From Lichenostomus cassidix (Eukaryota; Chordata; Aves; Passeriformes; Meliphagidae), in the NCBI GenBank assembly GCA_008360975.2, contig CM039183.1, positions 45,747,850-45,811,849 on the forward strand: a stretch of DNA of 64,000 nucleotides. The letters are read 5' to 3'. Below the pieces are notes generated by a model that worked only from the letters and a program-made list of their open reading frames with translations, was not told where the DNA came from and ran no database searches. Shown in pieces: positions 31,891 to 45,400 of this stretch. Made by a program: the position numbers and the translations under genes. The stretch's first letter is position 1; every line of letters starts with the position of its first letter.

Positions 31891-34289
31891 TTTTTTTCCC
31901 TTCCCTTAAGAGAATTAATTAAAAACAAAGCCACCTTCCTTTACTGCAGGTCATTCTGTGCATTCTACCAAAGCAGAGCTGACCTTTTCATAGCTCAGCA
32001 ATACATTGGCAAACCTCATATATAACCACCTTAAAAATGAGGTTTCTCAGATCACTATTAAAATTTCCTCAGGAATATGGTTTCATTAGAGAAAAATCTA
32101 TTGCAACCATTATTGAGCTTGCCTCAAGCTACTGTTAAGAGTCAATGGTTTGAGATTTGACCTGTATTCTTTGCACGGTACATTAACAACAGAAATCTGG
32201 ATCTGAAAGCTTTGAAATTTGTAAAAAGACTTTAAATTCATTTTTACTGGAGATGAACTAGAGGCAAGGAAACAAAAACCACCTCTAAGACTGCTGAGAA
32301 GGTGTTTTTAATTCTTCCTACACTTATTCTCCAAGGCACACCCAACCGTTCAAGAGCAACACTTCCGCGCTCTCCTGTCCACACAGTTCTCACACAACAC
32401 CTAGAAGCTCTAAATCACAACTTAGCCTTTGGATGGAGAAGAGGATATATCAGTCCCCCCTGAACAACATTAATCTCATCAATTTGAAATTAAAAGGTCA
32501 GAAGGACAAAATCCTAGGAATGCAATTTTTCTTCATTTTTATTCCCTGATAAATACAGTAAAAGAGCAGCAAATTGCTATGAAATAGCCAATGATGTATT
32601 AGGCATTCACATTAATCTGAAAATAGGGGTTCTAACCATTACCTTACACTGGTAATATATGTGAAGATAAAAATCAAGATTTCTGAATACTACTGGGTGT
32701 ATAAAATACTATACTTGATGAAACTCAGAATTTAAAGTCTCAGAATGTTATAAATGTATTTTTATGAAGCATTTTCTTCACCTTAGAAGCAAACATATGT
32801 TTTGTTTGCATCTTGCAAAACTTTTTTCATGGCAATTGTAGGATGTCATATGGAAATTAAGTACACAAAGTGAAAACTGCATTACATAATCCAGTTGGGG
32901 TATTTTTGTTAATTATATTAATGAACTCCACGGTTGCTCTAAATTCTACCTGCATTAAGATTTGGGTCTCAACATTCTTCATGCCAATTTTACCCAGGTA
33001 ATCAAAACTCTTTACCTTTAAGTAAATTCATTCACCCTTTTTCTATGCATCTACATATTTGCTTCCATTTGTCAGCTTCCCAATGAATGAAAAATCCATT
33101 ATTAATTCACAAGAAGGTGAAGTAACAAGTATTAATCTTCACATCCCCAACTGTCATTATACCAGGTTTCTTCCACAGATTAACGATATGAGAAAACTGT
33201 CAAGTCTTTTTTTTCCCTTCTGCATACTTAAATTCTAATATGGCTGCAGCATAAAGCTTTTGTAAAGACAATCCTCTATGAACTCCCTAGAGTCAAAAGC
33301 AGGTGTTGCTATTTTGAAGAGTGTGCACTATTTCCAGTGTAACTATTCTAAGAGTTAAAGGAAGAGAAAAAAAAAAACTTAATAAAAATGCCAATCAGAG
33401 AAAGAGGCAGGAAATCCCCACCTGTATGACCAGCCCTCATTTAAAAAATCCTGACAAAAGTAACTGAAAACAACGAGAGTCTACACAAACATGATTAAAC
33501 TTTTTTTTTCTTCAACTCATATGACTATATCTCCTTAAAAATCAGGTGTTGATTGATGACTGACAAAAAAATTCAAAGATTCAATGAAGCAATGATTTTA
33601 AACAACTAGTTTAAATCTAACTAGATGCTATAATCTCACAGATTCTCTGATCACAATGTGCACTAATGGGAGAACATAAATATCCTAATGAGTCAAAAAA
33701 AGGGTCATTTTAGCTCAGTGTTGCTTGCAAGAATGGCAACAAAAAGCAATATTCAGGAAGAACATGTAAGCCTAAGCCTTTTTTGAGCACATTCCTATCA
33801 TTCTCTCTGTACGTACAACTGTGTGATTGAGGAAACTCGAGAGCTGTGTCCTGCCTATTCTCTTTACAGACCCACTGATGATATACTTATTAAATTCCTT
33901 TTCTTAACCTACTGAAATTATCTGCTCCTCTAATATATTGTGGGAAAGAATTCCATCTGTTTACTACTCTGTGCATTTAGAAATAATTGAAAAACCAACC
34001 AAAGAATTTTCCTTAGACATTTTTTGAACTTGTATTCTAAGTGCTGAGTGCTACATAGCTCCAAGTTGCAGGATTTTGTAACAGTTGTGCATTCACCACC
34101 GGCATGAATTTGCAAGCTTGATTCATATATTCTCCTAGTCTTCACCTCTCCAAACTGGTAACTGTCTTCTAAATGCTTCCTTGAAAGCAAGAGTTGTTAC
34201 CTTGATTAAAAATTAAATTAAAATAAAATAAAATCTTCTCACTACCTTCTCTAACACCAGTATATGATCCCTAAAATACAGAGACTGTA

Positions 34290-34480
34290 GCCCTCAGTAC
34301 TCAAGGGGAGGGCTCACCAGGGCTTTACACAGGAAGAAGATGACACCATTTCTCATGTCCTCAGCATCATTCTGATGATGTCTAATACCTCTGCGGGCTT
34401 TTCCACCTGTTCCTGAACATTGCACTAGAAGTTTCACATAACTCATCACAAATCCAAGACTGCTCCCCTCAATTGCAATG
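34290..34480 (-). mobile_element. Old CR1/L3-like LINE remnant (tentative)
   Basis: Phrases such as CTCACCAGGGCTTTACACAG, a run about disappearing TCTAATACCTCTGCGGGCTT, and CACAAATCCAAGACTGCTCC resemble the conserved part of ancient amniote CR1/L3 elements read in antisense. Divergence is high and the limits are uncertain; similar debris may extend left to about 33900. Confidence 0.4.
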
Positions 34481-36754
34481 AGTTATGAATATAGTACCTG
34501 TAAACATGACCAGGCTTATTATACACCACAAGATGACATACTCAAACTTCAATAACCTATTCCTATCCCTCTCTCCTACCTATGCCTTTCCTTCTCCATA
34601 TCTAGTACCCTAAACATCATTGAAAGTTTCAAACATTTTCCAATTTTTACTACCTCTTAGTTTGTAGAGTAGAAGACAGCTTGGAAAAGCTGCAACAGAA
34701 AGAAGACGCAGAGCCACAGCTAGCAAAGTTCAGCACACTTCCGAGTCAGAAAAGTGTTAAGCTTGTGATACCAAGCCTGTTGTACCTGCTGGATGTGACT
34801 ACAGTAACAAGTACGGTAACAAGCACCTGAAAGCGTTACATGGTTTATTGCTATCCCCCTGCTTTCACAACTTGTAATCACTTCTATACATACTGAACAA
34901 TTCTAAAAGCTGGCTCTGAGCTGGCTCCAGAGTAGTTTGTAAAGTTTCAGGTTTTATGTCTGACCCATCCAAATCAGATCAAAGTCTTCCTTGAACAAGT
35001 TGCCCCTCAAAAGCTGTACATGTTCAGGGAACTTGCCAGTAACCTACTGCCAACAGCAGCAATAAAATATATGTGAATGACAAGTTCTTTGAATAGCTTC
35101 AGGAACCTCTACAATAGCTGACTCTGGGCCAAAGGGGACTGCCCTGCAGCCTAAGTACACAGTAGCCCATCTCAAAACCTCTTGGCTCCGAATGCCCTTT
35201 TCAATAACATGAAACCACATTCCAATTAGAGCTGGATCTGCAGATCTTGCAGACTTCTGGCTCCACTGCTGAAAACCACAGTCCAGCATGACTGGCTGCT
35301 TCAGAGCTGTCAATCTGAACTCTAGAGTCACTAGTCCCAAGGTAGATTCACTGAACTAGGGAAGATTCAGCTTACGTTTGCGATGCTCATATTTCATTCC
35401 AAAATCTTCAGATAAATGAAACAGACATCTGATGAACTAAGAATCATGACTTGCAGCAAGCTAGATATTTAGTGGTAGTTTTTGATAGTAATTTCCCAAT
35501 TTAAAACCACAACAAGACTGCACACACATCAGATATCAAACTATCAGTAAGAGACTGATGCATGATTACTACTGAAGAGCCATCATGGGACATCAACGTG
35601 TAGGAATGGGCACACAGGAAGGACGTGAAGCTTTTTGTTCTTAGATCCCATGACCAGGAATAGCTCTGGATTCTTCTATTCAAAATTATACATTAACAAT
35701 TTCTTTTCAGAAAATGGGAATATGACTTAGAGAAATAAATTTAGATGGGAACAACTTGAAATTTAACCAAACACAAAGAAGCTCAAATCCACACTGAAAT
35801 ACTGAAGTAAAGAACAGCTGCTGGGTTTCATACTGAAATTTCACATACTTTAGCATTCATTCTAAAGAGAACAGCAAGAAGTGTCATTGCTTCAATTCAG
35901 AACTAAGTAAGAGTGCTGTTAACACTACACCCTTCCCAATGACTCAGAAGGCTGTGTCAGAGAAACACTTCAAACCCAACTGGTTTGAAACTGTAGTAAC
36001 CCTCAGATTTATCCATTAAAAAAAAACAAACCCAAACTTCAACTTCGTTATTATATTGCCAATTCAGAGAAGAAAGAATCCAAAAGGCTGAAGAAATGCT
36101 AAGTTACATGCGCGATATATAACGATTTTGTTCTCATTTATAATGACCTACAATTGTTGAATGCAAAATTATCCTGTTGTCACATTTCCACAACAGTGGG
36201 AAGACTGACAGTGAACTTTGTGCCCTTCTATGTTCCCACTGACAGCATTACAGTATTTCTTTAAAATTCATATGAGAACATAAACAAGACAAGTCCTGTT
36301 GTGCCATGTTTTAGCAGCTTGCCAGGTAGTTCAATTTCTGATATGTATTCTGGGTTATTCAGTTCACAGCAGGAAGCTCTTAAAAGCCTCTGTATCCAGG
36401 CAAATAGCTGAACGTCAGCATTTCAATATAGAAGCCAACAACAGCATTACAAATCTCAGAGCTTGCATTATGTAAGCCAATCTTCCAGTGGTTTTGCTCA
36501 TGAATAGACTGGTATTTGAATGACTTATTTCTGTGTTTCATACTGATACTAAAGCAAGTACCCCTAAAAACACTGAGAAGTTCCATTATCCTACAACTGT
36601 AAGCCTGAAATGAAGCTCATCAGAGATCAATGGACATGACAGCATTTTAGGGAGAACATTCCAGGATCAAAAGATCTCAATAACTGCCCATAGCCACCGA
36701 CAAAAAATTCTGAAGATGAGCTTTTTGAGCTCAATTTTGAACTAGAAGAGCATA

Positions 36755-36945
36755 TATTTAGATTGGACATAAGGAAGAAATTATTTGTGATGAGGGTGGT
36801 GAGACATTGGAACAGGTTGCCCAGAGAAGTTGTAGGTGCCCCTCATGGGTAGTAAACAGGTTAGATGGAGTTTTGAGCAACCTGAACCTCTGAAAGATGT
36901 TCCTGATCTTTACAAGCTCCTTCAGGCCCAAAGTATTCAGTATCA
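36755..36945 (+). mobile_element. CR1 LINE 3' fragment
   Basis: It starts in TTTAGATTGGACATAAGGAA and contains GGTGGTGAGACATTGGAACA, GGTTGCCCAGAGAAG and TTTTGAGCAACCTGA, the typical order of the CR1 3' region in sense. The end, near CAGGCCCAAAGTATTC, corresponds to the degenerate CR1 3' terminus. It is 5'-truncated and not coding. Confidence 0.92.
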
Positions 36946-39900
36946 GTGGTGTCCAAACCAAAGATAATTAACTGGATTTTGATGCAGTTAAGTAATGCGT
37001 TTAGAATTTTTTTTCCCTACAATTACATGATGTTGCTGAAGTCAGGCTGTATAGCAAGTTAAATGCATACAATTACCTCAAGAAAAACATACTTAGAAAA
37101 ACTCCAGTAGTAACAAAGCATGCCAATTGTTGCCTTATTCACATTATATGATGTGTCCTGTTTTCTAGTATTTGCATTACATTTTTTCCTAGAGAAAAGA
37201 AATGGCTCGCATATAACATTGGCCTAAAATGTTGTTATAGCACACCTGCTGTACAAAAAAATCAGATTTTCCAATTAAAAAAAAAAAGCTTGTCCCAAAT
37301 AATTTCAAAATTATGACTTCTCTTTCGTGTTGCTTTGACTGAAAACAGTAATGAGAAAAAAATCCTAAGACATTCACATCTCTTTCTTTCTTAGGCACAC
37401 ATAATGTACAGGCCATTTCCTGATTTTCTGAGGCAGTTTTTCTATTTCCCTGATTTCACTGAACCATTCTCCATTCTTTACTTTTCAACTTAAATTTCTA
37501 TATTCTTAGTTGTGCAAGGCCAGTCTAGACATTGACTCACTTTGGCACAACCTGGTCACTGCAACACGGCCCAGCAAGGGTAGTGTCCACCATCACAAAG
37601 ATACAGGAAGCAAAGATCTGCAAGTCCTACTCCAACAAATCCTGGTTCTCAAATGTTAGTATGACTATAAAAAGAAACAAAGTACACACTTCAAGTTCAG
37701 GTCTAGCTGCACCTTTGACATTCTCTCCAGTTCTTTGAAATCCAAATCAAAAAATAAATGTTCTTATTTAGAAAATGTTTACATTTCGCAAGTATGGTAT
37801 TTTTATTATTTTTTTCCCCTGTTCCCCTTATGTCTCTTGAATGTGACTAAACCAGGTAAGTAGGTAACTTAATTGTGGTTTAGACAAGCAGATGGAACAA
37901 ATTCAAAAGGTGTCAGTATAGCCCAACATGAGTTACCAATACGAGTGGGCAGAAGTTGTCTAAAGGCTGACAGTTCAATCCATCCTCTTACTGAGGAGGA
38001 AAGTATAATGTTAACTATAATGGTCTAAGGGAGTATAAAGGATATATGGCTAATGCTCGACCTAAGAAGAAGCTGGAGAAAAAAATTCCAGGTCTGGAAA
38101 ACTGATTTGGAGGCAACTACCACCTCTGCACTAAGACTTAAATTAACCTTGTTTTCCTTGTGATTCCCAGAATAGAGCCAACCAGCCAAGAGATTTCTCT
38201 ACCCTTCATTTATTCTATTGCTCTAAAGGTTGTTACTGCTGCAGCAAGGGTATCACTACCAGTAATGTTTTTGAATGCAGTTGTCTGGCGCAGTGCAGGA
38301 ACCTCCTCAGGCCATGGAGGGAAACATATTTTACTAAGTTTCTAACTCAGCCAGTGAGACACAATAACATTTCACACAGCAAGAGAGGGCTCTAGCTTGA
38401 CAAATTCTCATAACGGAATTTTAAAACAGAGCTTCTGACAGTAGGTATATTGCAATAACAACAATAAAAAAAGTATTTTAAATTCTCATTTCCTGCTACA
38501 ATAAGGCTACTATGAACAATAACATTGCTATGAATACTGCTTTTGGGTCTCTGCCCTAGTATCCATGTTATGCACTGTTCATCATATTCTACAAATGGAA
38601 AGCCAGACCAATGCAATAACTGAACAAAAGGCCTCAAAAAAGCATGACTGTACCAAAGACATATTAAAAGTTGTAATACCCTGAATTACTTGTAAATTTA
38701 GTGCCAATTCAGTCATTATGACAGCCAAACTCTAGAAATTGTACCTTCTTTAAATATATCTTGTTTTCTATTAATTGTTTTTCATTTGTATCTAAAACCA
38801 GTATGTAGTGTTCAAGAGTTGATATATCTACTGCAGAGCAGCCTATATTAATGGTGACATAACTCAGAAAAGGTTTTAAATACACATAAAATAATACTAC
38901 TTTTGCAGAAAAAAAATCATAAAGCACAGGAAAGTTAAGAGTAAAAAAATTAGTAACATCACAGTTAATTCATACAATGTGCTTTCACACACACATCACT
39001 CAAGTCCTGCCAAACATCATGCAGTAACTCCACAGCACTGCCAGGAAGAGAGCTGCACACTCTGATTATAACACATTGGAACACAACCAAAGAGACCATT
39101 TCTCTCTTCTTATCATACTCCAGCTCATTCATCATCTTTCTTTTGTATTGCAGTAGGCAAAACACTACATTTCTGAACTGTATCATCTTCCAAACACTCT
39201 TATCAATGCAGTCTCTTTGCTGATCTCATTTTAAAACATAGCAGCAATTCTAATTTGTGAAGCAACAAGAATTTTCCCAGGTCACAGGGTCAAAATCTCT
39301 CATTCCCCATATGCTAAGCAGACACTTTAAGAAGAATATTAACATTTTGCAAAAGTTTTTAGTAAGGGCTCTGTCAGCACTGCTATGCATGGTACACAAA
39401 AAAACTCCATTCAGCTTGCTGAAGCCACATTCATACAGCATTTCACTGTGATTCACTGACTACTTAGAGAATGCCTGGTTTATACAAAACATCACTCAAA
39501 AGAAAAGTGAAAAATTCCTGAGCAGTAAACTGGCTTTTGAGAGATTATCTGCTTAGAGAAAAGCAAAAAGATACCAAGGATAGCTTGAGCAATAGTATTT
39601 AGAGCAAGTCTGTAAGCTATTACAAGTTACAAGCTGTGTGATTTAATAGCAAAACAACTTCATCACCTTCCATCTGCAGTGCTCTTTCCTGTACAGTATA
39701 AACAGTCACCTGTACCCAAAACATACCTCTGACACCACACACAATTGTAGGTGGAAGCTTGGTGGTGGAGTTTGTGACCCCACTTCCATGAAAGCCATAG
39801 CACAAAGCATTTGATGGATCATCAGCAACCCATAGCTGTGTGCATAGCACTGGAAGTGGAAGGAACAAGCTGGTTTACTTCTTCCTAGTTGTCATATATA

Positions 39901-42049
39901 GCCACCACACCACACAACTTCCTCCCAGGAGTCATGTGTTAAAATGTAACATCTACAGAAAAACTGGAAGTAGCTTTGGACTGTTAAAGAAAGCATCACA
40001 CAACAGAACACGAATAGCTCTATTTCACATATAACAGACTTAAGATAAGCATTCAAACAGCGCTAAGCAGCAGCAGACTATGGGCATCATATCGGATTTT
40101 AATGTTTCACTGATCCTACGTTAGAGAAAGTTTTGAAAAATCTATCAACATTTTTCAACAAGTAAGCCGTATTTCATCAAAAGCGTAGTCTGAAACCTTA
40201 TTAACCAAACACTACAGCAACTAACACAAATACAGATGCTGTCATGTCACAAGTAACACACATCTGTATTTCAGTCCTCTGGAGCAAAATAATAGACAAC
40301 CAAATACCAGAGAAAGCTTTTATATTTTGGCAGAGAGCTTTTCCCCTGTGGACAGAACAGGCTGTCCCCACAAAACTGGTATTTACCAAATGCAGCTCAA
40401 TGATCAAATTACACTTTCTCTGGTATTCACAGAGTAGTGAATGCATGTGTCACAAAAAGCCACAAGAAGTGCAAAAAGTTGAAGAGTAACTCCAAATACT
40501 CCCTTTACTTTCCAGACACTCCTTTCAGATAGTACTCTCAGTTCCGTGATCTGTATGCAGAAAGTCCCCTATTTTATATATTTGTATTTAAAGAACAAAG
40601 TTTCACTTAGATGAACTACAATTCCCTAAAGATATGATACTTCTAAATATTTAGATTAAAATCTACTGGTTTCAATACAAATGAAAGCTGGCTAGTCAGC
40701 CAACTAACAGTTTTCTCATTTTCAACTCTTCAAAGTAATTCCAGAGTTAACACTCTGTCCTACTTTCTTTTGGAGAAAAAGTAGAAAAAAAATCCTTTGA
40801 ATATGTAAGTCCAGAATCTCTATGAACCTTTTCAAATCAAGGGAAAAGGCCACTCACAGTTAGACGCACACAGTGAAGCTCCAGAATTCACATTATTAGA
40901 TCTGTCAGCTGCCTCCTGTGGCACATGGCCAGAGGAGAAGCCACCTTAGTCAGGAAAGCACAGAATTGGCTTCTTTAGTTTCAGTTTCCAGACCTCAACA
41001 AGTCCACAATCACTATTCTCACTGACTGAGGATAAGATTATCACATGAATCTTCCCCTATGAGAAGACTATGAGATGCAAGTTCGCTGTGTGGCAGTAAT
41101 AGTAAACCTTGCATGCTCCCTTACTAACGAAGTGCTTACAGATTTAGGGTGAAACTACACAAGAAAGCTGAACAGACAGAAATCTTCAGTAAGAAAACAT
41201 ACCCTGCCTTATCTCTCCACTCTGCTCTTACACCCTGTAATTCTGCCCTCTTTCTTGCTCTGGCCATGATATTTGTCCACCTCTTCTCTGTGTCAAATTC
41301 AAGAGATTAATCTATTAGAAGATAAAAGCTTTCTTTTTTGTTGGATTATTCTTTATGTTTCAGCAGCAATTAGCTGCTGCATAAACTCAAACCACCTTGG
41401 ATACATTCAACAGTATCACACCCAGCAGACTGGAAGACCCTACTGTGCAAAAAGCCTGCAAATGCATTATTCTGAAATCAAAGACTTTACTGCTAAACTG
41501 AGAGGAACAATGAACTAGGCTGACATAAATTACACCTGCTTTCCAAGAACTGTAATTAAGAATCTGAATTACAGACCCTGTAAGCACGGCTAGGCCAAAA
41601 GCTGAATTGGAGCAGTGAGTTACAGGCCATGTGTTGTTATTACAGCAGCCAGCACTGGATCGGTGCTATGATTGCATCATTTTTATTTCCCACTCCTATT
41701 ATACTCCTATGGGACTACATACTAAACCAATTCTACAGCTAGAATAGGTGCATAAGAGCAGTGACTGCCTAAAAAAACACAAACTAAAAGCATTTCTAGG
41801 AAACGTGTAAAAGCATATTTTAGGAAGCACTAATCTTAATGCATGCACCCTCAAAAAAGCTGGAACTATATAATCTAAGGCTGCTCTGTCTCAAAGCACT
41901 TCCAACAGCATCCCTGATAAAACAGTATTGATGATCTAGAATGTTTTCTAAACTTAGGCCTACAATCCTTGAATACTCTGTTATAAAAACCAACTCAATC
42001 TCTATAGAATTACTGACATATTTAGTTTGGAAGGTACTCACAGAGGCCA

Positions 42050-42450
42050 ACAGCTCCAAACCTTATTCAACGCAGGACTAACTTCAGGTTTAAACCAGGT
42101 GCACAAGGCCTTGGGCAGCCAAATCCTGAAAAACCCCAAGGATGGAGATTCCACTAGGTTTCTGGAAAATCTCCTCCACTGATTAATCACACACACACTA
42201 AGAAGAACTTATTCTTTATACCCAGTCAGGATTTCCCTTGTTGCAATCTATAACTTCCTGTCATTTTGTCTGCCACCTGAGAAAAGCATTCCCCCCCATC
42301 TTGCCTGTAATTCCAGCTGCACATTACTCCATCTTTAGACGTCTCTTCCCCACAATAAACATGATGAGTTTCCTCAGCCTCTCCACTCATATCCCTAACC
42401 ATCTTAGTTCCCTCAGCTGAACTTGCTCCAGTTTGTCAGCATTTCTTGCA
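42050..42450 (-). mobile_element. Diverged CR1 LINE fragment, antisense
   Basis: Read on the plus strand, it shows CAAGGCCTTGGGCAGCC, CCCCAAGGATGGAGATTCCA, AGTTTCCTCAGCCTCTCCAC and CTGAACTTGCTCCAGTTTGT in the order of an inverted CR1. It is older and more gapped than the copy near 48.6 kb. Confidence 0.82.
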
Positions 42451-45400
42451 TCAGCAGGCTCAAGACTGTCAGATGCACCTTCACAAGTGCTGAAGAGAAG
42501 GAATAATCACATCCTACAGAATGACATTTCTTATGCTCACTATGAAAAGCCCTTTTGCTTATACTTTGACAGGTTGACACATTGAGAAGTACTTTGAAAC
42601 CCATTCACATCTGCTGTTTGAAATACGCTTTTTTAAAAAGCATGAAGTTAATTTACCTTGTTTTTACAGTGCTTTTGCACCAGCAGTTGTACTCTAAATT
42701 AAAGCTAGCTATCGAAACAAATACAATAAATGGTATAAAAATACTTTTTCTGTACTTTTACATGTATAATACACATATTTCCCTACTCTGCAGAACCCAG
42801 AGAAAACCATTCAGGTTTGGCAGCCACCTACTTAAGAAAATGAAGAGGGGAAAAAATACACAGAGAGAAAAGTAACGGGTCTGAATAAGGTATGAGGAAC
42901 AGCAATAGAAAAAATTATAGGCCTCAGTGCAATTTGTGACACTGAATCCAAATTAAACTCAAACCTCTGTGTGAAGTATTTGTCTGCTACAGCTACTTGT
43001 CTGCTGTTGGGCTCTATGCAAATCCTTAATCAGTAGCTTCTGTGAGTCCCAACACTTTTTTCCAGACCTTTAGATCCTTCTCCACTAACTAGATGCTTAC
43101 ATACTTCAGTGGAATTTGGTTCCATTTGAGTAAGACTTATTTCTTTCTAGCCCAGACACATGTCCTCTCTAGACATCACAGAGAACACATTTAAATATTT
43201 GAAACTGAAATTTTAAAATGCCAAACTCTTTAATGCCAAAAATCAAAGCCACTGCTAACATTATTTGCACAGCAGGAAAGTTTTGATGCCAGTATAGACA
43301 GTGGAAAAGCTTTTTCAATATCATATATTGAAGTTTAGAAAAAAATTGTCAAGCTCTGATTCTTCCCATGTCATTGCAGCTGGCAGATCTTGCTCTGCCT
43401 TTGTGGATAAATGCAGGAGGGCCACCTATCGGCTAAGAGAACAGTAAGCCTTGCAAATGGAAAAGCATACAGGTATCAAAAAGGGCTACTATGAGTTGCT
43501 ACTGGCACCAGTCATTATGAAACTAAAGAAAAAACAAAAATCCAAGCAAAACCCAAATGTTTTCAGATGTACTTCTAAACTTCATTTTCCCCTCACTGCC
43601 CTGAAAAGCTGCTTCTTTCCAACAAGGAATGGGAACTGCTACACTTTCCATTAAATAAAAGTCACCATCATACTGCAAATGAATGGTTAGTTATTTTAAA
43701 TAAGGTGGTATAGTTAATTCCTTATGTGGAAATAAAGAAAGATTTTTAAAAAAAATTGAAATGCTGTGGCTTCCTTTTATCCTACACATCTTCCAGAGTG
43801 TAGCCTCAGACACAGAATCACTTTTGGTCATTTCACAAGAAGAAGTCCTCAGAACAAGAGCTTAAATGTCTTTCTCCCTTACCCTAAAAGCTACGTTCAA
43901 CCTGTAAAAAAAGTCAATAATCTGTCACTGGAAATGCTGCCATCCTTATTTTGACACTGTCAGGGTACCCTTATACACATCTTTAAAAAGCAGATCCCTC
44001 AGTGATTGGACGACTGAGCGAACTGAACAGTCTAAAATTCCAGGCATCCCTGGAACCTGTCCCAGACTGCAGAGGATGAGGCCTCCCCCCACTATTATGT
44101 AGTAGTTTTAATGACACTGACCAAGGCATCTTAACCATTTCATTGGGAGGCACAGCAGACACATACAGGAATTTAGGTGAGACAGCAACCAACTAAATCA
44201 CACCTGGAGAAATTTTCAAGACATCTCAGCATGAATTTTGACCATACTGAGCTCTTTTATATCAACGAGAATTAGATATGTTTAGAATACATGACTGATT
44301 TCAGTCTTCCACAGAATCCACTGAATTTGCCATAATGCAACACAAGTTATAATAAATAAATTAATAAGTCTAGAGCCATTTAACTTCATTATGTTAAAAC
44401 ATATTCTGAAATATTTTCACTTCTTTCAGCTATAGTAAGATCAATCCCTTTTTATCAGTAGTGAGTAGTAACATGATTGAAGGCTCAGTCAAATAAAAAC
44501 TAAATGCCAGTATCAATACCACCAACCTGAAAGGCCTTGTATCTTTCAGGAATGAAACAAAACAACATATTCTAGAACAGTAAAATCTACTGTCAACACT
44601 GCCATTTCAGTTATATGAATTTAAAATGAAAAATTATTAAATGCTCCTATGCATGGGTTAATAGTAAAATTAATATGTGTAATAGTAGGATAAAATACAT
44701 TCTACACACTGTAACATTTCACAGTAAATACTAATCTAACAATTAATTACTTAAACTCTACAATATATGTAACTTGCCTTTTCAGAAAAATATTTCTTGT
44801 ATCTCAATTTATATAATGAGACAAATGACAGCTCTTCCTGCAACTTAAAATTCTATAAAGGAAATTCCATTACAAACAAAATTGGAGGTTAGAAATATAT
44901 TTCTTACAGATTCAGCAAAGGAAACCACTACTAATTACAGTGAAATGCATTGCACGTATTCCTTTTTCCAACACCAGAGAAAATTTTGCATGAGTTGTCT
45001 TTATGGCTTCTGAGCTACTGCATAATTTTCTCGAATACCAGTGACTGTAACAATTTCACTCTTGCACAGATCAGTAAGCTCACCCTTACATTAAAATTTC
45101 TCTTCAGTGCATAGGAAAGCTACAAACAGTCAGCAAAAAAAACTGTCTACAAAGAACAGATTTGTGCTTCCTTTCCAAGCCACAAAATGCAGAAGTTTAG
45201 GAGCTGCTTTCTTCCCCCCCCCTCCATTTTAATGAAACCTTAAACTTTGCGTAATTAGAAAAAGCTCTTCCCAGTTGTTGCCACAGGGATAGTGAAGTCT
45301 TAAAGGAATATACAAAGCACAAATTTCTACTGTAACACAGCCTTACATTTCTCTTGTAATGTTCAAATTTAACTTTACATGATAAGCAATGCTTAACAAA

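Noticed and set aside
35044..35340. 98-codon minus-strand ORF with fairly protein-like composition
   Set aside because: I cannot match it to any gene or transposon protein, and no flanking exons are seen. A translated search would settle it.
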